Assembly (NCBI GenBank): GCA_037191015.1
Contig: JBBCKD010000001.1
Coordinates: 248,001-312,000, forward strand
DNA from: Ravibacter sp037191015
GTDB lineage: Bacteria > Bacteroidota > Bacteroidia > Cytophagales > Spirosomataceae
Direction of reading: 5' to 3'
Length of the DNA stretch: 64,000 nt
Below are positions 51,601-58,405 of the stretch, in pieces. Position 1 is the stretch's first letter, and each line of letters opens with the position of its first letter. A program made the position numbers and the translations under genes. Below the pieces are notes generated by a model. The model made no database searches, had not been told where the DNA came from, and saw only the letters and a list, made by a program, of their open reading frames with translations.

Positions 51601-54019
51601 CACCCACGAAGCCATCGGGGCCATAGGTTTCTTTTACCTGGTTGTAAAAATGCGTCTCGATCTCCCCGTTACGCTTCCTGACAAATTCGCCGAAAAGGTT
51701 GAACGTCTTCAGGCGATCCTGCTCACGGCCTTTTATTCCCTTGTGCATCAGCAGGATATCGTCCAGCAGGTTTCGCTTTGTACCGGCGTAGCGCTCCCAT
51801 GCGGCGGCCATATGCAGGGAATACCAGTACTGGTTCTGCAGCGACTCTTCGGACAATGCGGCCGGGAAACCCCATTCATCGTTATGTGCCCCACCCAGGG
51901 GGATAGCGGCATATTTGCGGAAAATATCGCTTTGGAATTCCTCGAGATGAGGGGAAAAAACGTCAGGATACAGATAGGTAAAGGAAATGAAAAACATCAC
52001 CTCGGAAAAACGGTGACCTGCTTTGGGAGAAAACCGTACCTGCACCTGCTCCTGGTCGGCCGTTACGACCCGGCAATCCTTCGAAATGTCGGTAACCGAC
52101 CGGGGATCGATCTGTCCGTCGGTAGCCAGGCTATAGCCGATCGCCCTTACAAAGCCGCCTTTCCTGGTTTGGTAAGGCTTGTGATAGTGATCTCTCAACG
52201 CTCGGCTTTTGACCGTGACCAGGTCGGAATCCTTTAGTGCTGCCGTTTTTATTTCCTTAAGCACTATCATTTGCTGGAGGTCGCCGGGATAGCGTTTCTC
52301 AAATGTAGGCAGGGCCATGCGCGGATCCAGGTCCGCTATGAGCGAGATGTTTTTCCCGGCGGCGTGAACGGCCGCGTTTTTAATCCTGATCCGGGTGCTG
52401 TCTTCCATGATATCATGCTGGCGGCCTGCGCTCCGCAGGTTGACCAGCCTGTCGAAGGTGGTATGCTTTGCCGTCAGGTTGGTATAGCTCGTATCCATCC
52501 GCCAGGTGGCGATCGAGGGAAGCGACAGAGGTGCTTCGGTGCGGTTCCTTCGAAAGTAAGCCGGGTTAGGAATGGGAATGACTGCATTTGTCTCAGCCAG
52601 GAAATTGTCGATAAGCCTGCTCATCCTGCCTACCCTTTCTGGGAATCGGGCGGCAAGGTTTTTGGTTTCCCCGATATCGGCTTCCAGGTTGTACAGCTCA
52701 AAGCGGTCGCTCTGGTCGGCGTTGTCGCAGTAAAACCGGATCAGCTTCCAGTCGCCCTCGCGTACATAGGTGGAGGGCTGATGCCCGAATGTAAACATCC
52801 CGTCGCCCTGCGGGAAATGACAATACAGCGTATTTCTTTCCAAAGCCTGGCCGTGCAGCGCTTTGACAAGGCTGATCCCATCCGGCTTCCGGCGGCTGTC
52901 GCGCGGGATCCCGGCCATTTCCAACAGGGTAGGATACCAGTCGATGCTGGAGATGAGCTGGCCGGAAGACGAGCCCTGCCGGGTGACGCCGGGCCAGTAA
53001 ACAATGCAGGGTACGCGCGTGCCGCCTTCGTAAATAGTGGCTTTGCCGCCTTTCAAAGGTGAGTTGCTGGTAACCGGGACGCCCGGTAGTACCTGCCTGG
53101 AAGGCCAGTGGATGCCCCCGTTGTCGGAGAGGAAAATGATGACGGTATTTTTCTCGATCCCCGATTCCTGTACGGCATCCAGGAGCTTCCCGACGTTTTT
53201 GTCCAGCGTTTCGATCATCCCCGCGTAGTACGGATTGCCCTGCTCCATACCGGGCTTGATTTCGGCCGTATACTTTTCGAGCAGCTCTTTACCGGTTTCA
53301 TGCGGGCCGTGCACCGACCAGGCCCAGTAGTTGAGGAAAAAGGGTTTATCCTTATGGGTATGGATGAACCGGATGGCCTCGTCGGCCGTCCGGTCTTCAA
53401 TGTTTTCGCCATCCTTTCCTTTGTCGGGCCCGCCATTCACGCCCCACCTCCAGGGAGCGTGGTATTTCGACGGGCTTGGCGCCCATGACCATTGGGGGAA
53501 ATCTTCATCAAATCCGTGATGTTTCGGGTCATAGGGCGATTTCCCAAGATGCCATTTCCCGAAATGTCCCGTTGCATAACCGGCGGTTTTCAGAAGCTCC
53601 GGTAAAGTAATGTATTCAGTTTTTAACCGGGTAACCGACCGGGCTCCGATCCATTTTTGCAGCGGATCGGGCTTTGGGTCGAGGCCTTTTTCCAGGATCT
53701 CCTCCGGGAAATGACAATCCGGGAAGGTAATGCCGATACGTGCGGGGTGAAGGCCGGTCAGGATGCTCGCCCTGGTGGGAGAGCAGAGCGGGTTGGCCGA
53801 ATAGGCATGGGTGAATACCATGCCTTGCTTTGAAAGCGCATCGATGTTCGGCGTCCGGTACAGGCGGCTCCCGTTGTAGCCGACGTCCATCAGGCCGAGG
53901 TCGTCGGCCAGGATGAAAATGATGTTCGGCCTGTCCTGCGATTTGCCCGGTATTGCCATCGCGAAACCGGACAGGATGCAAAGCAGCGTTCCGGTCAGTA
54001 TTCTGGTAATTGCTTTCAC
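48632..54019 (-). CDS. 1795-residue sulfatase / glycosidase-like / FISUMP / CE15 esterase fusion
   Basis: One uninterrupted frame with a signal peptide (1-24). Order: an S1-family sulfatase (about 28-490) with the formylglycine motif Cys79-Ser-Pro-Thr-Arg83, ADDLG metal site and GKWHLG; an unclassified region (about 500-1230) with a glycosidase-like TIM-barrel feel (GGAHNDEWGFPAA; GFVGVHATWFPYPERREF) and a glutamine-amidotransferase-like part (NCPVAVVFGHAAAMNP, ADRLWQAGIPADLIP); a FISUMP domain (about 1240-1390; MAENLATTRYNDG, CPAGWRVPTDADW); and a CE15 glucuronoyl-esterase-like domain (about 1395-1795) with GHSRQG (Ser1632) and catalytic His1773. It would desulfate and de-esterify the same glycan. 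Three bases separate it from the sulfatase gene upstream. Confidence 0.82.
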   Translation of the reverse strand: MKAITRILTGTLLCILSGFAMAIPGKSQDRPNIIFILADDLGLMDVGYNGSRLYRTPNIDALSKQGMVFTHAYSANPLCSPTRASILTGLHPARIGITFPDCHFPEEILEKGLDPKPDPLQKWIGARSVTRLKTEYITLPELLKTAGYATGHFGKWHLGKSPYDPKHHGFDEDFPQWSWAPSPSKYHAPWRWGVNGGPDKGKDGENIEDRTADEAIRFIHTHKDKPFFLNYWAWSVHGPHETGKELLEKYTAEIKPGMEQGNPYYAGMIETLDKNVGKLLDAVQESGIEKNTVIIFLSDNGGIHWPSRQVLPGVPVTSNSPLKGGKATIYEGGTRVPCIVYWPGVTRQGSSSGQLISSIDWYPTLLEMAGIPRDSRRKPDGISLVKALHGQALERNTLYCHFPQGDGMFTFGHQPSTYVREGDWKLIRFYCDNADQSDRFELYNLEADIGETKNLAARFPERVGRMSRLIDNFLAETNAVIPIPNPAYFRRNRTEAPLSLPSIATWRMDTSYTNLTAKHTTFDRLVNLRSAGRQHDIMEDSTRIRIKNAAVHAAGKNISLIADLDPRMALPTFEKRYPGDLQQMIVLKEIKTAALKDSDLVTVKSRALRDHYHKPYQTRKGGFVRAIGYSLATDGQIDPRSVTDISKDCRVVTADQEQVQVRFSPKAGHRFSEVMFFISFTYLYPDVFSPHLEEFQSDIFRKYAAIPLGGAHNDEWGFPAALSEESLQNQYWYSLHMAAAWERYAGTKRNLLDDILLMHKGIKGREQDRLKTFNLFGEFVRKRNGEIETHFYNQVKETYGPDGFVGVHATWFPYPERREFRKNGLDWWIAKRDWAQTDEVVPFAVRTSLSKKWESPVWYNMFYRYGIPEGEANADDYEREIWSAALGGGRVNNLPSVLQAEGILGSDYIKAETRIRLLNYIQRAPLNCPVAVVFGHAAAMNPVSPGFEKTGMELADRLWQAGIPADLIPTSEIENDSLKIDGEGYVRYGKQRYSAVILYNPEFEKETTALFFNKASGGKTRLYRTGNWTMDFSGAPYNGNAALPPAMIPSDNEEATVSSIRQLLIENKVPLHSPATRRLEGFGHVSYAPPAAGHSYLLDGTLIQAAGSKYPGGDTLQSTMEAGSYKVSFDAIGIAAIRLDKQGNVEALAAGGLKSLRTEKMSLTLSDRTDLALWKNQSGEWEGVIQGGNEAVPGELLSITRNWTRIPMPAGFPSTPKTFPKRVSIAKPPGPTPATPAGKVTDIDGNSYPVVRFGSQVWMAENLATTRYNDGNPVAPPAIRPDNATGRLYTWPAVQSGKLCPAGWRVPTDADWASLVDYLDHTGKTAGPAFNPRADGYLHSYGAPVNQGISGIWWSADGIDKRAVWRENSNELYIAEDKGLANNYGFSVRCIHAQYGASYDESKIPAYVLPELLTTGSGERITDAKSWEEKRRAELLELFSTHVFGHTPKDKIPVRYELVDEKKDALGGKATRKQVRLVFSNGKKEIEALLLLYIPNHVEGKVPVFVGYNFKGNHSTIADSSVLYSPSLHLVKEQGHPDWIRGNQSHRWNYHEIIDRGYAVATMCYHDIYPDHKKLRDHSIVSLFPGYRPGALADDEWQALGAWAWGSGRIADYLETEEDRIDPDRMALMGHSRQGMAALWTGAQEPRFKVVIANNAGEGAAAITRRRYGETIAIQNNLFPHWNALNYRKYNDREDDLPVDFHQLIALTAPRAVYIASAEEDRWADPQGEFLGAYHAGPAFRLYGFGAIDTDVRPPLHSPIMRQVGYHIRAGKHDVTAYDWSRFLDFADLHFKKSD

Positions 54020-54022
54020 CTC

Positions 54023-55420
54023 TTATTTTTTGGAATAATCTGGGTTAGGCAGCGGCATCCGGGCATTTACCTGCTTTCGCCAGTCGGTGAGCATACGGTG
54101 CAGCTCCTGTGTTTTGGCTTTCATGATGCCGGACAGGTCTTTGGATTCCGACAGATCGTCTTTAAGGTTATACAATTCGAGCTTGCCGGTTTCGTACAGC
54201 TCTACCAGCTTGAAATCTCCGGCACGGACTGCGCCTGCAGGGCGCCCCATCTGGTTGGAGAAATGCGGGTAATGCCAGAACAACGGGCGTTGGGACGGCC
54301 CGGCTTTCTTGGGATCCAGGAATAATGACAGCACGCTTTTCCCGTCGACACCGGCCGGCAGGCTGTTCACACCGGTCAGCTCACAAAATGTAGGTAAATA
54401 GTCAATGCTGCTGTAGTAAGTTTCGGAAGTGCCTGCCGGAGCTATCTTCCCGGGCCAGCTGACAATGGCAGGCACGCGTACCCCGCCTTCATACACATGG
54501 CCTTTCCATTTCCTGAGCGGTTCCATTGAAGTAGGCCTCGGGCCGAGCTCCTCCATGCCCAGTCCGCCGTTGTCGGAAGTGAAGATCACCAGCGTGTTTT
54601 CCAGCAGGCCCTGCTCCCGGAGCGTTTGGATGATCGCGCCGACGCCGTCGTCGAGGCTTTCTACCATCGCGGCGTAATTGGCGTCGTATTTTCCTTCAAA
54701 CTTGGGATATTTCCAGAGATATTTTCCCAGCTTGTCTGCCCTCGGGACCAGCACTACATGCGGCGCCGAATAGGCCAGGTAGAGAAAAAAGGGCTTTTCC
54801 TTATTCTGCCTGATGAATTCCACGCCGTATTCCGTCAGCTTATCGGTCAGGTAATGCGTGCCGTCATCGACAAACTGCTTTTGGGACGGACCGAAGACGA
54901 TCGAATAATTGTAGTAGTCCAGGCCGTTTTTCCCTATCATGCGGGTATGGTCGAATCCGCGATTCCAGGGTGAAAGCGAATCGCCCCCGCCGAGGTGCCA
55001 TTTCCCGACCATACCGGTAGTATACCCCTTTGTTTTCAGAAGCTCCGCGACAGTCGTTTCCGTCGTTTCCAGGTAGGGTTTCCATTGAGCCGGCAGCAGG
55101 GGAGATTCCGGATCGGTACGCCGTCCGTTGATGAAGTTGGTCAGCTGCAGCCGGGCCGGGTGCTTACCGGTCATAATGGAGGCCCTGGTAGGCGAGCACA
55201 CCGGGCAGGCGGCATAGGCTTGGGTATACCGGGTACCGCTTTTCGCCAGCGAATCGAGATTAGGCGTTTCGTTAAAAGGGTTCCCATAGCAGCCCAGGTC
55301 TTTCCAGCCCAGGTCGTCGGCCAGGATGAAAACAATGTTGGGTGGGGTGTTGCCCTGACCGTGGCACGGGATAAGCCCGACGGCAAGAAGGGTGAGTAAG
55401 GCGATTAGGGTTGATTTCAT
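54023..55420 (-). CDS. S1-family sulfatase
   Basis: 465 residues with a signal peptide (MKSTLIALLTLLAVGLIPCHGQ). Formylglycine site Cys75-Ser-Pro-Thr-Arg79; metal site VFILADDLGWKDLGCYG; GKWHLGG; FTSDNGG; YEGGVRVP. Active only after conversion of Cys75 to formylglycine by a maturase encoded elsewhere. It removes a sulfate ester from a saccharide in the periplasm or outside; subfamily and position specificity cannot be told by eye. It sits between the GH140-like gene (23 bp) and the giant sulfatase fusion (3 bp), giving the locus two sulfatase activities. Confidence 0.94.
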   Translation of the reverse strand: MKSTLIALLTLLAVGLIPCHGQGNTPPNIVFILADDLGWKDLGCYGNPFNETPNLDSLAKSGTRYTQAYAACPVCSPTRASIMTGKHPARLQLTNFINGRRTDPESPLLPAQWKPYLETTETTVAELLKTKGYTTGMVGKWHLGGGDSLSPWNRGFDHTRMIGKNGLDYYNYSIVFGPSQKQFVDDGTHYLTDKLTEYGVEFIRQNKEKPFFLYLAYSAPHVVLVPRADKLGKYLWKYPKFEGKYDANYAAMVESLDDGVGAIIQTLREQGLLENTLVIFTSDNGGLGMEELGPRPTSMEPLRKWKGHVYEGGVRVPAIVSWPGKIAPAGTSETYYSSIDYLPTFCELTGVNSLPAGVDGKSVLSLFLDPKKAGPSQRPLFWHYPHFSNQMGRPAGAVRAGDFKLVELYETGKLELYNLKDDLSESKDLSGIMKAKTQELHRMLTDWRKQVNARMPLPNPDYSKK

Positions 55421-55443
55421 GAGTTTGACAATAAGGTAATTGA

Positions 55444-56991
55444 TTATTTCAGCACCAGCACCCAGTCGTTCGCGGTGCCGGGCCCGCCGGGCGGGGTGAA
55501 TTTGCGCGTACCTGTGCCGGTTGCGACCTGTTTCAGCGCCGGCAGCATTTCATCCGATTCGTTCCCGTCAGTCAGCCGCCATTTCCCGTTCCGGGGATTG
55601 AACCAGAATGCATCTGCCTTACCTTTTTCCAGTTTGGATAAGTCCAGTTCGAAAGGCCGTCCGTTGGAGCTGTACACCATGGCCCAGTCACCGTTTTTGC
55701 TGCGCAGCGCTATGTTGAGGTCTGAAGACTCATCTTCCGCGCCTTTCTTATTTTCAAAATCGCCGACGGTAAAGATCCCCCGGCCGTAGATCTTTCCCCT
55801 TTCCCCGACGATCAGCGACTTATCGGGCATGCGGTTCATGTATTCTTCGTCGCTCCAGATCCCGCGTACTACCGTATAGAGGTACGCCATTTGCTTATTG
55901 CCCGGCAGCTCCAGTAGCTCGCGCCAGCCGTCGGCTATTTCCCAGGCATCCGATCCGTAGGTAGTGCCGAAACCTCCGGCAAATACGCTGTGGTAGGCCT
56001 GGTACCGCACCGCCCACGTATAGACTGCTCCCTCGTACCTCGGCTCATACAGCCAGGTAGGCTTGACCGGTGTCAGCGCATAATCCTTCTCCATCGCCAC
56101 CAGTATGTCCACCGGAGTATCCTGTACCGAATTGAAATGCAGCCAGGGCTCATTGTGGAACCAGTCCGAGGAGTTGGGGCCCCATTTCCGCGGGTGATAG
56201 GACATAAGGAGACCGTTATAGTCGGCGGTCCCATCCTGCCTGCTGACCCCGTGGACCCCGTCGGCCAGTCCTTCGGCCATGGCCCTGTACAACGGGCGGA
56301 AATCCTGGGCGGAATCGGCCGCATACCATCTCGTACGCGAATCGTTGACAGCCGAGCGGTCACCGCCGATCATCCAGATGATGTTCTTCTTATGACCGAA
56401 GCGTTTTCCCAGCCAGTTGCCGTAACCATAGGCCGACCGGTCGTCAAAAAGCAGCACATCGTCGGGTTTCTTGCCGTGTACATATCCCTGGAACCAGTTG
56501 CCCCAGGCCGGGTGCAGCGAGATGTACATACCCTCGGAGGCGGTCAGGTCCACCAGGTATTCCACGTGGTCCCAGAAATCGTATTCTCCTTTCACTTCCG
56601 GGTCGTTGCCGGGTGTGGTAATGGGTTTGAGCGGATCGTGCAGCCTGACCGGGTCTTTTTCAAAAGCCTGCGCGCCATAGGGCGTCACGCCGGTCTCGTA
56701 AGTCCGGCCCTCCCACTCGCGTATGCCCAGGATCATGGAAGAGATCATGTTATACCGGTTCTTTTTGCAATCGAGCACTACCTCCCGCATGTCTTCCCGG
56801 GTACCGTGCTCGATCAGCTTCCAGGCGGTAAAATTATTGAGGAATACCGGCTTGCCTGATTCGGTTTCGAGCAGGTGCGGATTGGTTTTGCTGACGACGA
56901 GCCGTTGTATTGGCTCATTCGTCTGATGCGCCGCTGTTGAGGCACACGCCAGGATCCCGGTAAGCAGTAACTGAGGTAAAGATACTTTCAT
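55444..56991 (-). CDS. DUF4038 glycoside hydrolase (GH140-like) lipoprotein
   Basis: 515 residues; ATG 56989-56991 gives MKVSLPQLLLTGILAC with lipid Cys16. The TIM-barrel DUF4038 domain runs from about 30 to 410: LLETESGKPVFLNNFTAWKL, YISLHPAWGNWFQ, the probable acid/base segment IIWMIGGDRSA and the probable nucleophile region LYEPRYEG. A C-terminal beta-sandwich (about 420-515; GDWAMVYSSNGRPFELDLS, DAFWFNPRNGKWR) is the collagen-binding-like domain often attached. The founding GH140 enzymes are apiosidases acting on rhamnogalacturonan II; here the target could be another side-chain sugar. Confidence 0.8.
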   Translation of the reverse strand: MKVSLPQLLLTGILACASTAAHQTNEPIQRLVVSKTNPHLLETESGKPVFLNNFTAWKLIEHGTREDMREVVLDCKKNRYNMISSMILGIREWEGRTYETGVTPYGAQAFEKDPVRLHDPLKPITTPGNDPEVKGEYDFWDHVEYLVDLTASEGMYISLHPAWGNWFQGYVHGKKPDDVLLFDDRSAYGYGNWLGKRFGHKKNIIWMIGGDRSAVNDSRTRWYAADSAQDFRPLYRAMAEGLADGVHGVSRQDGTADYNGLLMSYHPRKWGPNSSDWFHNEPWLHFNSVQDTPVDILVAMEKDYALTPVKPTWLYEPRYEGAVYTWAVRYQAYHSVFAGGFGTTYGSDAWEIADGWRELLELPGNKQMAYLYTVVRGIWSDEEYMNRMPDKSLIVGERGKIYGRGIFTVGDFENKKGAEDESSDLNIALRSKNGDWAMVYSSNGRPFELDLSKLEKGKADAFWFNPRNGKWRLTDGNESDEMLPALKQVATGTGTRKFTPPGGPGTANDWVLVLK

Positions 56992-57131
56992 AGCGACCCT
57001 TAACCATGTTTGAAAATGTCTAGATTTTCCCATATTTTTGATATGTTTTATCGATTCAATTTTTGAATTGAGCAAAACTGCCCTCTCACACTTGCGAAAG
57101 TGTGTGTCATTGATGCAGAAGGGGTATTCCA

Positions 57132-57166
57132 GGATCGTTTCCGGGCCAACGGAGCGATCCTTTTTT
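57132..57166 (+). terminator. Hairpin with T-run on the plus strand
   Basis: GGATCG and CGATCC, with an inner CCG/CGG pairing, are followed by six T on the plus strand, in the gap between fecR and the GH140-like gene (both minus). No plus-strand gene feeds into it, so it may stop antisense transcription or be a leftover element. Confidence 0.4.
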
Positions 57167-57173
57167 GTCTTAC

Positions 57174-58220
57174 CTAATTACATCCTTTCCCGGTAATCAG
57201 GATTTTGGTCCCGCGGACTTCGTATGTCCCGTTTATAGCACCACAAAGCAGGTCGAGCTTGTCAAACAGCGATTGCTGGGACAGGTTCCCCGTAAACGGG
57301 CAGCTTCCCAGTGTTTCCTGCTCCAGCTCTATTTCGGTGCCGTATACTTCTTTGAGCAGTCTCGCGACTTCGTTCACCGGGGTTTCTTCGAATATAAAGA
57401 TCGCTTCGCGCGTCTTTTCTTCGGCGGGCACCTCGATGGGTTCCGGCAGATCGGTCAGTCCGGCTACGAACTGGTCAGTATCAGGAAAATAAGTAGCCTT
57501 CTGGTTTTGGGTAAGGATCAGGCCATTGCCGGCCGGGTTCCCTGCTTTGCTTTTCGGAGCGCTGTTGTAAACGGTTACTTTACCCGACTGCACGTCGACC
57601 TCGACGGGTTGGCCGGGCTGCACTGCCTTTACCCGGAAGCGGGTACCCAGCACTTTTGCGGCCATGTTGCCCGAATACACGATGAAAGGAAGGGCCGGGT
57701 CTCGCTCGACATCAAAAACGGCCTCGCCTACCAGGCGGACTTCCCGGTTGCTGAGATTGAAAGACCGGGAAACAGCCAATGTTGACCGCGGTTCCAGGAT
57801 GACCTGGCTGCTGTCGGGAAGGTAGATTATTTTTACTTCTGCATCGTGATTGACATGCTGAATCCACTCTGCCTGCTCGTTTTCTGCTACCAGCGGGATA
57901 TCCCCGGGTAAGACATGCTGCGAGTGCCGGTACCTGTTTACTCCCAGGATGAGCACCGCCATGGCTGCGACGGCAGCCCCGGCAGCGGCGAGACGACGCC
58001 ACAGCGGCCGGGCAATACCCGCCCGGGTAACCGGCGCGGGAGTAGGTTGAAGACGCTGCCAGATCCTGGCTTCCAGCTCCCGCCATTGCTCGTCCGTCAG
58101 GTTTATATCCAGGGGTTCGCCGACAAGTTCATACCAATGCTCCACCAGCCGGCACTCTTCTTCCGTGCATTTGCCGGCTACATAGCGTGAGAGTAGTTGA
58201 TGTAAAAAGGCTTGGTCCAT
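57174..58220 (-). CDS. FecR-family anti-sigma factor (orphan)
   Basis: 348 residues: cytoplasmic N-terminus with LSRYVAGKCTEEECRLVEHWYE, one membrane helix (about 75-97, LWRRLAAAGAAVAAMAVLILGVN), FecR domain (about 115-215, IIYLPDSSQVILEPRSTLAVS), and a C-terminal DUF4974 domain (about 265-340, FIFEETPVNEVARLLKEVYG), ending in a Gly-Cys tail like the one at 2897. No sigma gene is next to it: its upstream neighbour is the GH78-like gene and its downstream neighbour the GH140-like gene. It may control a sigma factor encoded outside this window, for the SusC at the right edge. Confidence 0.88.
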   Translation of the reverse strand: MDQAFLHQLLSRYVAGKCTEEECRLVEHWYELVGEPLDINLTDEQWRELEARIWQRLQPTPAPVTRAGIARPLWRRLAAAGAAVAAMAVLILGVNRYRHSQHVLPGDIPLVAENEQAEWIQHVNHDAEVKIIYLPDSSQVILEPRSTLAVSRSFNLSNREVRLVGEAVFDVERDPALPFIVYSGNMAAKVLGTRFRVKAVQPGQPVEVDVQSGKVTVYNSAPKSKAGNPAGNGLILTQNQKATYFPDTDQFVAGLTDLPEPIEVPAEEKTREAIFIFEETPVNEVARLLKEVYGTEIELEQETLGSCPFTGNLSQQSLFDKLDLLCGAINGTYEVRGTKILITGKGCN

Positions 58221-58369
58221 TCTGAAAGGAAATGCAGGTTTATCTATATAGTCTTGAATTGATCCCGGTACCGAAAAGAAGTTGCATTCTATCTTTGATA
58301 ATTACAGCGAAGGTTGGGGATATATTGCAAATCTTCTTTAAAAATTCATATGGGTTTTTATAAAGCTCC

Positions 58370-58400
58370 CCGCCTACGCAGCCGGGACCGTTGCAGGCGG
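58370..58400 (-). terminator. Hairpin after the GH78-like gene
   Basis: CCGCCT and AGGCGG, with inner GCA/TGC, form a GC-rich stem just after the GH78-like stop codon (read on the minus strand). The following sequence is only weakly T-rich. It may separate the susCD-GH78 transcript from the fecR-to-GMC part. Confidence 0.45.
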
Positions 58401-58405
58401 CATTC

